The translations under genes and the position numbers were made by a program. A stretch of 64,000 nt of DNA from Cliona cf. orientalis (Eukaryota > Porifera > Demospongiae > Clionaida > Clionaidae). Below are positions 1 to 12,002 of the stretch, piece by piece (within the stretch, counting starts at the first letter, position 1; each line of letters opens with the position of its first letter). Where the stretch lies: assembly GCA_963930775.1 (NCBI GenBank), contig OZ005689.1, positions 27,205,798 to 27,269,797 of the forward strand. The letters run 5' to 3'. The notes beneath the pieces were generated by a model, which was given only the letters and a program-made list of their open reading frames with translations, had not been told where the DNA came from and made no database searches.

Positions 1-663
1 GGCGATGATTGGTCGCTGTATGTAGAACGATTTGAACATTTCGTACTCGCAAATGGAATCAAGGACGAACGAAAGCTACACATGCTGTTGGCACTAGTCG
101 GCGCTCAGACGTATCGATTGCTGACAAATCTGGTGGCACCGAAAAAGTCAGGTGAACACACGTATGCACAAGTGAAAGAAAAATTAACGGCACATCTAAA
201 GCCGAAGCCAATTAAGATCGCCGAACGTTTTCGTTTCTACAAAAGGCAGCAAGAACCGAGCGAGAAAATGGCCGACTACATCGCAGAGCTACGAAGGCTC
301 GCAACCACGTGTGAGTTCGGTACGTTTTTAGATGAGGCACTGAGGGATAAATTTGTCTGTGGCCTATATAAAGAAAGTATTCAACAGAGACTACTAGCTG
401 AGGCAGAGCTAACGCTAAAGAAAGCCTTGGAGATAGCGCAGGGGATGGAGGCAGCCGAAAAGGACTCAAAAGAAATTAAAGCCACCCCCAGGGAGTCTCA
501 GGTGGTCACACAGCAACAAAAACCACAATGTCATCGCTGTTTAGGAGTAGGACACACAGGCGCTGTTTGTCGATACAAGAATCTAAGATGCAACAAATGC
601 CAAAAAATTGGCCACATAGCACGGGCATGCCGGACTAAATCCTCTCTACCCGCTCCGAGATAA
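1..663 (+). pseudogene. gag: Gag fragment with two CCHC zinc knuckles (Gypsy A)
   Basis: The frame is open from the first base of the window, so the true start is upstream. The middle part carries the gag/capsid-like helical pattern with the motif MADYIAELRRLA. The C-terminal part has two CCHC knuckles, CHRCLGVGHTGAVC and CNKCQKIGHIARAC, which in this family bind the element's RNA during particle assembly. The frame closes at a TAA at 661. The same frame is open again to a TGA at 793 and then runs into the protease, so gag and pol were probably once one frame. Confident for the domain; inactive because of the broken downstream frame. Confidence 0.88.
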
Positions 664-1259
664 CCTCAACAAGGACATGGAAACCGAAAAGGAAAGGGGA
701 GGCCACTAAGAGCTCACCAAGTTGAGGTATCTGGGGATGATGGAGAGTATGAGCAGCAACTAGAAGAAGCCGATGATATAGCAGACATCATGTGAATTCA
801 TGCAGTGTCTCCTTCAACTCCTAGAAGCTACAAGGTCTCCATGGAGATCAACAAGATCCCTATCACAATGGAATTGGATACAGGTGCATCTGTGAGTTTG
901 GTTAGTGAAGCCACATGGGCAGACAAATTGAATAAGCCAAGCCTACAATCTTGTACCTTATCACTGCAAAGTTACCCAAACAGAAGCCTCAATGTCCTAT
1001 AGGGCAGTGCCAGGTGGGGGTCAGTGTATATGGGAGAGAAGCTAACCTGCCACTAGTAGTGGTTGAAGGCAGTGGTCCTCCACTGTTTGGTAGGAACTGG
1101 CTCGAGAAGATTCAACTAAATTGGGCTGAAATTGCCAAAATCAATGGGATTACCACCAATCAGTATAGCCCACCGGGTCTGCAGAGCGAAGTATCAGAAT
1201 GTTTTCAAGGAGCTAGGCCAGTGCAAGGGAGTAAAAGGTCATCTCCACGTTCAGGCTGA
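664..1259 (+). pseudogene. pol: Aspartic protease region of Gypsy A
   Basis: The active-site motif LDTGA is readable at about 877-891 and is followed by SLVSEATW. Downstream in another frame (951-1259) is the GRNWLEKIQLNW segment that closes the protease and leads into reverse transcriptase in Gypsy elements. In the family this enzyme cuts the Gag-Pol polyprotein. At least one frame change (near 950) separates the active site from the rest, and a TGA at 793 separates it from gag. It cannot be made as a continuous protein from this copy. Confidence 0.8.
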
Positions 1260-2969
1260 TGCCACCCCAAAGTGTTACCGACCAAGACCCATCCCACTGA
1301 GCATGAAAGAAAAGGTAGAAGCAGAATTAGAAAGAAGAGAAACTGGGAATCCTGGAGAAAATTGAGATAGCGGATTGGGCAGCTCCAATAGTACCAGTAT
1401 CGAAACCAGACAACAGCGTAAGAATGTGTGGGGACTACAAAGACTACGAAGTAACGATCAATCTCCACTTGGATGTAAACCAGTACCCACTACCGAGAGA
1501 AGAGGAATTATTTGCCGCTCTGAATGGGGGGAGTTCATTTCACGAAACTAGATCTATCTGAAGCATACCTCCAGATTGAACTGGACGAGGAGTCGAAGAA
1601 ATTCCTAGTGATCAACACACACAAGGGCCTGTATCAAGTCAACAGGTTGCCCTATGGTGTAGCGTCAGCACCAGCAATTTTTCAACAAACCATGGATCAA
1701 ATCCTACCAAAACTCCCTGGAGTAGCCTGTTTTATCAATGATATCCTCATCACGGGATGCACAGAAGCCGAACATCTCTCAAGTCTGGAAGCAGTTCTCC
1801 AAAAGCTCCAAGAGTATGGACTGCGACTAAAGTTACGAAAGTGCAAGTTTTTCCAGAAATTAGTCGAGTATCTCGGACAAGTAGTGAGCAAGGAAGGAGT
1901 GCAACCGTCCAGAAAGAAGATTGAGGCCATCCTCAAAGTGCAACCTCCAACTGATCTCACTGAGCTGAGATCATTTTTAGGGATGGTAAATCACTATGGC
2001 AAGTACATCAAATTCCTTACTGATTTGAGTGCACCGCTAAACCGGTTATTGAGAAAGGATACACCATGGAATTGGTCGAGTGAATGTCAACAAAGCTTTG
2101 AGAAAATCAAGGATGCACTTACTTCAACGAGAGTTCTCGCACACTACGATTCGAAGTTACCCGTAGGATTGGCTTGTGATGCTAGTGCAGTCGGAGTAGG
2201 AGCCGTATTGTTTCACAGGTATGACGATGGAACTGAGAGACCGATCGCCTATGCCTCTAAGAGCTTAACACCTGCAGAAAAGAATTATTCCCAGATCGAG
2301 AGGGAAGCCCTTAGCATCATCTACGGAGTGAAAAAGTTCCATCAATATCTGTATGGACGAAAATTCCTGCTGTTAACAGACCACAAGCCACTTCTCACTG
2401 TATTTGGAGAAAAGAAAGGCATTCCAGTGATGGCTGCAAGCAGACTGCAGAGGTGGGCAATCATCTTGGCTGCTTACTCGTATACTATTGAATACATACC
2501 CACCAAAGAACACGGAAATGCAGACTGCCTTTCAAGACTACCCATGGAAAATGATCCTATCTTTGAGAAGTACCAAAGTCAGCATTCAATTGTGCACAGG
2601 GTTCAATTGGCAAGTATTCCAATTTCAGCCGACGCAATTTGCAAAGCAACTGAGAGAGATCACATTCTACAAGAAGTTGTTCGTAAGATAAAAAAAGGAT
2701 GGCCAAAATCGAGAAAGAATGTCTCAAAGGAACTCCAACCTTATTTCGATCGATGTTTTCAGTTAACCCTCCAGAGTGGATGCATCTTATGTGGGCCAAA
2801 CGTGATCATTCCCACAATACTAAGAGACCAGGTGCTAACAGAACTCCATGAAGGCCACACCGGTATTGTTCGTATGAAAGCAGTTGCAAGAATGCATGTG
2901 TGGTGGCCAGATATCGACCGAGAGATTGAAAGTTGCGTATACGAGTGCAGTAATGGTCAGAAAAATTGA
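1260..2969 (+). pseudogene. pol: Reverse transcriptase, RNase H and H2C2 region of Gypsy A
   Basis: Reverse transcriptase motifs appear in order: KLDLSEAYLQI, LPYGVASAPAIFQ, and the polymerase box, here FIND where the family has YxDD, followed by YLGQVVSKEGVQPS and FLGMVNHYGKYI. The first catalytic Asp of the box is thus Asn, which should abolish polymerisation. RNase H follows with LACDASAVGVGAVL, IEREALSIIYG and LTDHKPL, then the zinc site HEGHTGIVRMK. The amino-terminal part (1260-1523) lies in other frames than the long open stretch 1524-2969. This is a decayed relative of Gypsy B at 59.3 kb, which keeps YLDD. Confidence 0.9.
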
Positions 2970-4615
2970 AGAAATCCCGCAAAAGCCCCGGTACATCCGT
3001 GGGAACAACCTGGAAAGGCACGGAAACGATTGCACATTGACTTTGCAGGACCTTTTTACAATTCGATGTGGTTGATTTTAGTCGATGCTCAAACCAAGTG
3101 GCCTGAAGTCATTCAAATGAAAAGCACCACAGCCAGCAGGACAATTGAAGTTTTGCGATCACTATTCTCCAGATTTGATATTCCGCACGAGCTGGTCTCA
3201 GACAATGGACCACAGTTTGTTTCGGACGAATACAAGCAGTTTTGTGAGTAAAATGGAATTCGACGTATTCTGGTCGCCCCCTATCATCCGAGCTCAAATG
3301 GTGAGGCAGAGAGATTTGTCCAAACGTTCAAGGCAGCTCTACGTAAAGCAGACCAAAACAGACTTCAACTACAGTGCTTCAAGGCAAGGGAGCAAATTTT
3401 TTTGAACTTCTATTTTTTGAGGTTTAATGAGCTTCACTGTGCTTAATAACATCTACAGATATCATAAAAATCACTTTTATCGTCTTTTTACACAACTCAT
3501 TATCCCCATAATATTATATCGCTAATAGAGAAGCCACACAAGTTCAGGCAGTTTTTGAGCCATTTTTCACAAATCTTGGACAAAAGTGGCAATATCTCAA
3601 GAGTACTTTGGAGTTGTATCTTCAAATTTGGGAATCTGAAACTCTAATACAAGTACATTGAGAGGCTCAAGTGGATTTTCTTAACTCAAAGTACTTTTCA
3701 AATAAAATGGCAAGTTTTTGACACTCTGAAATGACATTTTTAATGATATCCGATAAACCATACTTCCCTTAGCCTTCAAACTTGTGTCCAAGTAACTTCA
3801 TATGGTGCCACATCAGAGGAAAAAGTGCAGTTTCTTAACTCAAAATAAGCTTTTTCTCTGCCAAAAGTATTTCTCAAAGTGGAACCGCTTGTGAAGCCAT
3901 TGAAGCGAGACTAATCAAAATTACATCCCATAAATCCAGCGGTAAATTTCAATATGGTTGTAGAAAGTATAAACCACATTTCATCCCATAATATTAAACA
4001 GAACCACCTTTACAACAATTTAAGCTCAAAATCAAAAAATTTGCTCTCTTGCCTTGAAGCACTGTAGCTCACACAATTCCTTCTCAAGTACAGAACAACT
4101 CCACATCCAGCAACAGGAAAACACCTGCTGAGTTAATCTTTGGTAGATAGGTCAGAACAAGATTGGACTTGCTACATCCTCTGAAAAAGAAAGTCAGAGA
4201 GGAGAAAGAGAACACAAGAAAATTTAAAGTAGGGGAACCTGTCTGGATGCGAAACTATTCTGGTAGAGAAAAGTGGATACCAGGAGTTGTGATATCAAAG
4301 TTGGGTCCATTGAGCTACACTATTGACGCAGGGGGCCAAGAAAATAGAAGACACATTGACCCGTTAAAAAAGAGAGCGATACGTACGAGTGATGATGGTG
4401 ACAGTGTTGATGAAGAGTTCATGCCAGTTACGAGAGAACAAACACAGAATCTTTTGGAACTTGAAGGTGATACTCAGGGTGAGTCTGAGGAGACGATTCC
4501 GGATCCTACTGCTGAGGATGCCAGATCTCAAGTACCTGGCGAAGGTACTCAGCCGAACTTGAAGCGATACAGACTCCGTGCTAATCGAAATGCACCCGAT
4601 CGTTTTGGACACTAG
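2970..4615 (+). pseudogene. pol: Integrase of Gypsy A, split by a MITE
   Basis: Integrase core pieces are present in order: HIDFAGPF with the first Asp, LVSDNGPQFVSDEY with the second, then HPSSNGEAERF with the Glu. Frames change at about 2970 and 3250. The gene is cut at 3371 by a 693-bp inverted-repeat element and resumes at 4066 (KYRTTPHPATGKTPAEL). The C-terminal part 4163-4615 has the KFKVGEPVWMRNY and PGVV segments typical of the end of Gypsy integrases and an acidic tail. No chromodomain is evident. In the family this protein inserts the cDNA copy; here it is broken. Confidence 0.85.
3372..4064. mobile_element. TA-flanked MITE, 693 bp, inside Gypsy A integrase
   Basis: Near-perfect terminal inverted repeats of about 32 bp (left 3372-3403, right 4033-4064), starting CAGTGCTTCAAGGCAAG, are flanked by TA on both sides (3370-3371 and 4065-4066). 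TA duplication points to the Tc1/mariner superfamily. No coding frame lies inside. Removal of the element and one TA brings the two halves of integrase next to each other, which confirms the boundaries. Confidence 0.9.
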
Positions 4616-4649
4616 TAATTGACTAGAAAGAAACTTAAACTGGGAGGAG

Positions 4650-4888
4650 TGTTATGTATCGCTTCAAGTTTGGCTGAGTACCTTCGCCAGGTACTTGAGA
4701 TCAGTGTTTATTTACTGCTTTGTGTATGCATGCATTACTTGGTATAATTATAGGCAATTATGTTATGTAATTATTACGTAAGACATGTCTTTAATATGAT
4801 TCGTGTCATGTGACTGCTATCTTTTAATCCTTGTGTTCTGTGTGAATAAAACAGTTGTATGTGATCGATCCTGGAGAGATACGTAACA
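4650..4888 (+). repeat. 3' LTR of Gypsy A
   Basis: A purine tract (AAACTGGGAGGAG) just precedes a segment beginning TGTTATGTAT and ending ATACGTAACA, imperfect inverted ends of LTR type, 239 bp long. An AATAAA polyadenylation signal is at 4845-4850. The matching 5' LTR is outside the window, so the right boundary rests only on the inverted ends. Confidence 0.65.
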
Positions 4889-5006
4889 TCAGTAATATTT
4901 GTGAGTCCTGAATGGTTGTTTGGTAAATCCAAGAATATGGACAAAATCAAGAGCCTGCATGAACATAAACAATTGGGACTAATAGCCATAGATGAAGCTG
5001 ACTTAA

Positions 5007-5646
5007 CCGATTAAGGGCGATAGACGCCAATTGGCGTCATATACGTAATGTACGTTATAGGCAATTGACGCCAAATGGCGTCAAAGCCGTTTTCTTCGCG
5101 TTTTTCGTGCATAGCACTAGGCTACTACACTCTACGTCCGGTTTGTGGTTAGCCGCTGACCGCCGCTACTAAGTTATGGCTTCAGGTCGCGCCGGTAGCA
5201 ATTAAGTGGGTGTGACCGATACCGTTAACCAAGCCGCTCGATCGCCATTACGATCGACCCGGGCGAAAGTTCGAGACTATTATCGTTGAACCAACAGAGC
5301 TACAGCCATGGCGCTTGGTAGACGAGTGGATAGCGACTACCTACGAGTACCTGCTTTGTGAAGCCAACCTTGAACGTGAGCGGCAGACTTGAAGACGGCG
5401 ACCATGATCGAGGTAAGAAGGCTTCTAAGCGTTTAGACGCTACTACAGCGTTTAATTCGATAGTGTACGGCGGGACAGAAGAATGTGAGGCTTCTGGCAA
5501 CTTGTGTAGTTGTCAACAAAGCCTTTAGAGGTAGCTAAGGCCTGTTACTTAGCTACAATAAGCTTGTCCATAGGACGCTTTATTTTCATGTTAAATATTT
5601 CGGAGTTCAAAGTTCAATTGACCCGTACAACCCCGCCCATAATCGG
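5007..5646. mobile_element. piggyBac-type MITE, 640 bp, TTAA duplication
   Basis: The ends read TTAACCGATTAAGGGCG and, inverted, TTAACCGATTATGGGCG, one mismatch in 17. TTAA is duplicated exactly at 5003-5006 and 5647-5650, the hallmark of piggyBac insertions. Near the left end is a palindrome, GACGCCAATTGGCGTC. No transposase frame lies inside. A piggyBac-type transposase gene lies at 31-33 kb in this window, but matching ends were not seen around that gene. Confidence 0.85.
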
Positions 5647-5650
5647 TTAA

Positions 5651-6081
5651 TATACGAGTGGGATGGATTCAGAGAGCATTACCAACAGTGTGAAACAATT
5701 CCACAACTACAGTAGAAACTGGTTGTTAAGTACTGCTCGCTGTTAAGCGCATACTTTTTATTAAGCACATAGTTTTGTGCGAGCTTTACCGCTCTTTGTT
5801 AGGCGCATATGCCCAGCAAGCCAGCTGAACGACAAGCGATCAGTTACATGAGCCCAAAAAGAATGCCAGAAGTAGGCTGGAGAAGAAGACGTCGATAATT
5901 ACGCTCTCTGGTCGCTTCTTGGCCACTGTTGTAAGCCTTTCTACACTCGACATGCTCTTTTTGCACGCCCCACCTACCACGTTTTAGTCCTTATAATTTA
6001 GCGTGTCCTTCCCCACCATCTACCACATTTTAATTAAGCGCATATTTTCTTGCTGCTGCGTGTTACAAGCGCGTGCGCTTA
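5651..6081. other. Non-coding stretch
   Basis: No gene, exon or clear repeat recognised between the piggyBac-type MITE and the next MITE. Confidence 0.5.
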
Positions 6082-6462
6082 CAAAGGTGGAGAACAGTTA
6101 ACAAAAGTGGGGGGGGGGGGGGGGGGGGGGGGCTCAGACCTTTGACTGTGTGACAGCAGTTAGGCTGTGGGTATATGACCACAGCCCACCTACGGGGGTC
6201 TGGGGGATACTCGCCCAAAAATTTTTAGAAATTTCGACTCTCTGAGAGCGTTTCTGATGCATTCTGGCAGCAGTTATTGGACTGATTTAGCAATTTTTAC
6301 CTTGAGCACTCTTTTGCAAACATCTACAATTATGACAGAACTATGTTGCTGTACTTTTGTACCATGGGCTTGTGATAAAATGGGGGGCTCAGCCCCCCTT
6401 GTTTCCAAAGTGGGGGGAGGGGGGACTGAAGTCCCCCCTGCCCCCCTATTTCTCTGCCCCTG
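6082..6462. mobile_element. hAT-like MITE with 5-bp duplication GCTTA, 381 bp
   Basis: Ends CAAAGGTGGAGAA and, inverted, CAGGGGCAGAGAA are flanked by GCTTA at 6077-6081 and 6463-6467. Inside are a run of about 22 G (6110-6131) and a GGGTCTGGGGG / AAAAATTTTTA / CTCTGAGA block that recurs in the 46.3-kb element. No plausible coding frame. Confidence 0.75.
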
Positions 6463-6634
6463 GCTTAACAACCAGTTTCTACCGTATTTGATGGTATTCC
6501 TGTCATGGCTCTTACAGCCTCTGCAACACCTGCAATTTTTAATAAACTTACCAAATTCTTTAATAGTCCAGTAATAGTACAATCTTCTGTGAACAGACCC
6601 AATATATACTTAGCTGTACATCAATGCTACTCAC

Positions 6635-6815
6635 CAAGGTGAATCATTCGACGATTTCTTGGTATCACTACGGGAATTAGCCAAAACTTGCAATTTTTGT
6701 AACCACGACTGCCTCCAAAAGGCACTGAGAGACTCGAAGGGCTACTAGACGGCGAGATCATTCAAGAGCTCTTACAGGTTAAGGATCTCACCATAGAGGG
6801 CCCAGGCAGATATGG
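6635..6815 (+). pseudogene. Gag relic of a Gypsy element
   Basis: The plus frame from 6635 reads GESFDDFLVSLREL, AKTCNFCNHDC and KALRD, the capsid segment common in metazoan Gypsy Gag proteins. A one-base shift near 6745 leads to LLDGEIIQELLQVKDLT, the continuation. Nothing of pol follows. It is a short remnant unrelated in detail to the Gag at 1-663. Confidence 0.7.
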
Positions 6816-7700
6816 AGGGTGGCAAGCCATTCCTGATGACAAATCTGACATTTTCCTTGTTAATGCCCAATCCAAATGCTCTTGTTGCCACATTTACAGG
6901 TGCATCGCCACTTTTCCAACGTAGATAAGCGTCACTTTTTTCTGATTTCCTTCATTTTCCCATAGTATCCAATAGCATTCACTCCACGATCACAAACAGC
7001 AAGTACTATAGGTCCGACATGAGTTGCAGAGTCAGTATAGATTATTGAACAGTCATTCTTTATCATGCCTGCAACTTGATCAACACCAGAAAACAGCCAG
7101 CAGTTAGTACTACTCCTCTGCTAGCCATGCATGTAAACAAACTGGCCATGCCTTCTTCCGGTGGTACAAACCGCAATGTTTACTAGCATTACTCCCACAA
7201 CACAAAACGCCAAATCCGGTCCAAAAAATTTATTTGTTGGGAGCATCTCCCTGTTTATAGGTTTATAGTTATTATCTAAATATCTACCGAGAGAAAACTT
7301 ACTTGTAAAGTTTTGTTTGACTCCTAGAGTAGCTGACCACCACTCTTCACGATCAAATGAACGCTTCCGTTCTGTGCTACGATTTTATACTTTCCTTCGG
7401 CATAATCTCTTATTTCCATCCAAACCACCGCTAGATAGTCATATCCAGGTGATTTCACGGACCGCTTGGCCACTTCTCTATACTTTGTACAGGGGTGGGC
7501 GTGGCACCTGTTATGACCCCGCAGCTGCATGATCGTGAAGAGTGCTGAAACAGCTTTGTTCAACGGATTTTTTGGCTATTCAAACTCCAGGTGAGCGGTA
7601 TTTTACATAAATGTTATGTATCATACTTCAAAATAAGTTATAGACTGGTATTTGGCACTATGCTATAATCGATCTGACTGATATTTGACCACGCCCATCG
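6816..7700. other. Non-coding stretch with a short inverted repeat
   Basis: No gene recognised. A perfect 14-bp inverted pair, CACTCTTCACGATC at 7341-7354 and its complement at 7531-7544, may be the ends of a small element of about 200 bp, but no duplication was found. Confidence 0.4.
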
Positions 7701-10009
7701 ATGATTGCACGAACCTGCGTGATCCAGTCCTTAATGTACCTGAGCAGCCGAAAAGTATTGGTAAATCTTTTTGATGAAAGTGAAGACAATGCAACATCCA
7801 TAGGCAAATGTTATGATATCTGTGATCAGGGTGTCATCCAAATGGAAGATAGAGCCACAGAACTAAAGTTGTTAGATGCCATAAAAGAGCTAGGAAATAG
7901 AGGTGAAGTAAAAATTGCAGACTGGATTCGTGGAGGCCAGCTAACATGGATGAAAGATATACAAGTTGAAAGGAATGAGACTTCTGCATACAGCAAGAGT
8001 CGTAAAGGACTGAGCAAGGCTTGGAAAAACTTCGTTCGACAAGCTGCAGCTGCAGGCTCCATTACATGTACTATAAACTAAAGACACCAAAGTTTGGCAA
8101 TAGCAATGGATTGTATGCTTCACTTTCTAATGATTAAGGAATCAAGGCAATTGAAACATGTGCATCAATAATGCTCCCTTCTTTTTCCATTGAAAATTTA
8201 CATGGTAGTCATTTATCACCTATTTGTTCAACCTCCCACATAGTTGATGATGACGATACTGCTTCAAGAAAAAGAAGAGGAAAAGGTTGGCATTAAATTT
8301 TACTACCACTTGTTAAGAAGCTCTTTGAATCAAAAGAGAACTGGAAAAGGATTACAGATAAAGAGAACTATCAGTTTTTGGGAACATTTTCATTTCCAGC
8401 TCATAACATGCTATGATACGTTGAAGATATTACTAAGTTACCACATTATACAGCATCTGACCCAGATTTCCTATGGTCTGACGTGCAACTCAGCAAAAAT
8501 AGCTCAACAAAACAACTAATAGAGGTAAAGAATGATAGTGGGATACAAAAATTATGGTTCCATAGGGCACAGTGTAAAGGTGCCAAGAAATGTGAACAGT
8601 GTGATGACACTGTGTGCAATTCTACAATCCGCAACAGATGTCGTGAGCATAGCAAGTCTCCATTGGTTAAAGTATCAGATTGTGATGTCCAATTTGACGA
8701 TAATCAAAGATGGGTTGGTGGTCTGCTGAGAAAGCACGGTTTTCCAGCAAGACAACTTCCATTCACATGGAAAATTGCGTCACATAGAATTCCCCAGAAA
8801 GTACGCCAGGAAGTTACGTCAGCAATTATTGCAATCCATCATTGACAACTTCATAGATCTCCAATGGACAGGGAATTGAATATCGTCCATCAGCAGCTGA
8901 TTTATCTGCTACTCATTCCGGACGACTGAACTCCATTAGAAGCAAGCATTGAAAAAGAGTGAAGTAGTCTCTAAGAGTAAGGGACATAAAGGGCACATGA
9001 TTCTGTTGGAAATGGAAACGCTAGCAGATACCATAGACAGTGCAGATCTGGCTGTTGAGGGATCTAGCAATGTTTCAAGGGAGTACAGAGTCGGAGGACG
9101 ACCATATATGAGGAAATATGCACTTACTTCTTCACTGGTATACCAGCTTATTATGTCCCAAAGGCTGAGTATATAGAAGTAGACATGACTTACAATAAAA
9201 ATACTGATCTACCCTACCTTTGGAATGTTACAGCATTTGATTATAATGTGATGAGATGGGTGGCGGTTGCGAGTTCGAAGCAATAAAGAAGATGCAAATT
9301 TTGATTCTGTAGCATTTAAAGCTATATTTAATCAATGTAAAGAAGACCACAAAGAGTTTAGTTTGGGAAAACTTTAAAAGGAATAGTCTTAGACTGGAGT
9401 GATGCTGAAAGGATTACAGCTTGCTATCGGTGAAAAACTGATAAACTTCTCATTGGATGTAAAGTTTACTATGGCCACTCTTACCAAAGAGTTGCTGACA
9501 AAGTTAGCAGTCCTCTTCCTAATCAAAGTCGTTGCCTAAGTCGTGAAGCGTTTTGTACAATTTCTAGAGCTATTCCACTTCAAAAGAGTAAATCTGACAT
9601 GATGAAGCTATTCAATTCACTGAAAGGCGCTGTGAACATTGGGGAGATACCAAATGTTACCGTACCAACAGAAGTATTGGACCATTGGAAAGAGATTGCT
9701 GCAGCATGGAAAGAGGCAACCCATTGGGTTGAATGGTGGACAAGACTTTCTCACCTACGCATGCTGTGTGATGCATTTCGTGATCCCTCCAGTGCTTATG
9801 AGAAGGCTCCAAGGGACACCAATGGTGTAGAAAGAATCAATCAAGATAGCAAACAATCACTCCTTACATGTTTGAAAATGGCCATGGAATATGTCTACAA
9901 GAAAGATAAGTGTCTTGCACTTTCATATATAGCAGCAGAGAAGCAATTTAGTTTATCCTACAGGAGATTTATGGAATCTTGCAAGAGCGCACGTATCCGT
10001 ACGTTCTGA
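7701..10009 (+). pseudogene. MULE-like transposase, decayed
   Basis: Fragments in successive plus frames line up as one protein: an N-terminal part (7701-8081), a Cys-rich zinc segment (about 8560-8680, CKGAKKCEQCDD then RNRCREH), a catalytic region (about 9180-9500) with VDMTYNKNTDLPYLW, LDWSDAE and GCKVYYGH, and a C-terminal part (9599-10009) with RDTNGVERIN. The D...D and GCxxxY/H pattern resembles MULE transposases, which cut and paste Mutator-type DNA elements. Many frame changes separate the parts, so it is inactive. Terminal repeats were not located. Family assignment is by motif only; an uncharacterised relative of MULE is the main alternative. Confidence 0.6.
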
Positions 10010-10055
10010 GCATGCGTAATGGAAACCGGGAATCACCACGTTTTTCAGAACGACG

Positions 10056-11041
10056 ATGTCGATCAATCCCGGGAAAACGAATGCCTACAGCAAAGATCTA
10101 CGATGGAGAATAGTATGGCAGAGGGAAGCGATGGGATTAGGCCTCAGAATTGTAGCTGGCAACTTAGGGGTCGATCCTTCCACAGTGAGCGAATTGTTTC
10201 CCTGTTCAAATCTACAGGAAGCGTACATGCAGAAGCGACCTTATCCCAAGGATGCCCGACCAAATAAAAAGCTCACTAAAACTGTGCAGCTCACCGTTCT
10301 TCACAAAGTTCTACAATGACCAGGCATATATTTACGCGAGCTTCAGACAGAAGTGTTCATACTTACTGGTGTGTGTGTCAGTGTTTCTTCCCTGTGCACT
10401 TTCCTCCAGAAATCAAACCACTCGTCAAAAAATGCAGATTGTAGCTAAGCAGCAGGATAAAGAGCTACGTGAGCAATTTGCTATTGATGTATCCTTGTAT
10501 CAGCCCCACATGCTAGTGTTTGTGGATGAGACTGGTTCAGATTGCCGAGATGCTATGAGGAAGCATGGATATGGTCTGAGGGGGAAACCCCCAAGATCTT
10601 GCAAGCTCTTAGTAAGAGGAGAAAGAATATATATGATTACTGCCATGAACGAGGAAGGCATTCTTGCGATGAAGGTTCGGGGGTACTGTCAATGGTGATG
10701 ACTTTCTGGACTTCATCCAGAGAGATATATTGCTGACACTCACGCCCTTCAATGGTACAAACCCTAATAGCATTGTCATATTAGACAACTGCTCGGTTCA
10801 CCATGTGTCAGGAGTTGCATCCATGATCACTGAGGTCGGTGCACTTGTCCATTTCTTGCCCCCTTATTCCACTGACTTAAACCCCATTGAGGAATGCTTC
10901 TCAAAGGTCAAGTCATTACTCAAGAGCATGGAAACAACCTGTCAAGACGACCTTGAAACAGATATTTTAGCTGCGTTCTCATGCATTACACCAAGCGACT
11001 GCCAAGGATGGATATCTGACAGTACAGTGTACAATAATTAA
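10056..11041 (+). pseudogene. Tc1/mariner-like transposase (DD34E), frameshifted
   Basis: The N-terminal helix-turn-helix is at 10056-10319 (YSKDLRWRIVWQ, GLRIVAGNLGVDPSTV). A linking segment 10320-10450 is readable only across stops. The catalytic core has LVFVDETGSD (first Asp), VILDNCSVHH (second Asp) and PYSTDLNPIEECFSKVK (Glu), with 34 residues between the last two, the DD34E spacing of Tc1-like enzymes. Frame changes occur near 10320, 10430 and 10700. It carries out cut-and-paste transposition into TA in its family. A second C-terminal fragment of the same kind is at 25.6 kb. Confidence 0.85.
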
Positions 11042-11143
11042 TAATTAACACTAATAACATAATTTTATTATTACACAATTAATGCTGAATGTTTTGTCCA
11101 CAGTTTCAATTAATATTCAAGCTTATGCAGTGCCTCCAAAATA

Positions 11144-11937
11144 TTAAAGCTTACGCAGTGCCTCCAAAGTACACTTCTTTTGCTCAAGAAATTCATCTTG
11201 TGACAAAATGTTGTCATCAAACAACTGCTGAATAAAACGTAGTTGTTGCAAATTCTTCATGCGCAAATCCACGCTCTTTCCCGGGGATATTGCAATAGAT
11301 GACTGGTTTGCTTGAGAGCCAGAATCCTCCTGAGCACCAGATGTCGAAGGATTGATAGCTTTTGCAAGTACATTAGCCATTGCATCAGTACAGGATTCCT
11401 TCTTCTGGCGTTTAGGTTTAGGTGGTGGCCCAAACATTGGAAGAGCACGTGGAGAATCGAAACTATCGTGGGTCCCACATTGGATAGTTCGAGCCAAGTC
11501 TTCGCTGTGGTACACTGTAATTATCACCATGCTTGTCAGTAAGGGTTTTGAAGAGCTCATCAACATCTTCCTCCTGTTTTGACGATGTCCCACCACTCCT
11601 TTTCGTGCCTTTCCCATCCAATTTCTTATCATCGTAAGACTCAGCATCACACCATAGTGGTATTTCCTCTGATTTCAGAGATGCATACGTAAGTTCAAGA
11701 TCTTCCGAAGTGACTAACCAACTTTTGATAGAACGCTTTTCGTAATATCCAACATCAAAATGGATGGAGTTAGGCACCTCTTCTCCTAGTTCCATCAAAT
11801 GGGCCTTCATATCCGTAACAGAACGGAATTTGCCATCAAAATGATGTAATTGTCGGGTAATTGCTTTCTTCCCTCTCTTAGGACTATTCAGTATGGTTAT
11901 CTTGTATCTATATTTTTTCACAATGGGCTGCACAAAA
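11144..11937 (-). CDS. Conserved protein of unknown function, one frameshift
   Basis: A minus-strand exon begins after a pyrimidine-rich acceptor (CTTTTGTGCAG at about 11938-11948). It encodes ITRQLHHFDGKF, SIHFDVGYYEKRSIKSW, SEEIPLWCDAE, then after a one-base shift near 11500, IQCGTHDSFDSP and PMFGPPPKPKRQKK, and finally a short C-terminal helix ending DDNILSQDEFLEQK. I recognise this arrangement as a recurrent uncharacterised protein of marine invertebrates but cannot name it. The basic KPKRQKK suggests a nuclear location. The C-terminal 35 residues resemble short SHOCT-like helices. The shift may be decay or an assembly error. Confidence 0.6.
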
Positions 11938-11943
11938 GGATGG

Positions 11944-12002
11944 AGGTGGGAGAGAGAGAGAGAGGGGGGGGGAGGGGGAGGGAGGAAAAGGGAGAGAGCA
12001 GG
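11944..12002. repeat. GA/CT-rich microsatellite
   Basis: Runs of GAGAGAG and GGGGGAGG on the plus strand. On the minus strand it is a long polypyrimidine tract directly upstream of the acceptor of the 11.1-11.9 kb exon, so it probably lies in that gene's intron. Confidence 0.8.

Larger units (their letters stand above)
1..4888 (+). mobile_element. Ty3/Gypsy LTR retrotransposon A, decayed, 5' end outside window
   Basis: Order of domains on the plus strand is gag with two CCHC knuckles, DTG protease, reverse transcriptase, RNase H, H2C2 zinc site, integrase and a 3' LTR, which is the Ty3/Gypsy order. The 5' LTR and gag start lie upstream of the window. The coding path needs stops at 661 and 793 and several frame changes (about 950, 1130, 1350, 1520, 2970) to be crossed, and a 693-bp element sits inside integrase. 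It is therefore a dead copy. Confidence 0.9.

Noticed and set aside
6274..6582. 102-codon minus-strand frame
   Set aside because: Runs through the G/C-rich body and end of a MITE; no motif and no splice context.
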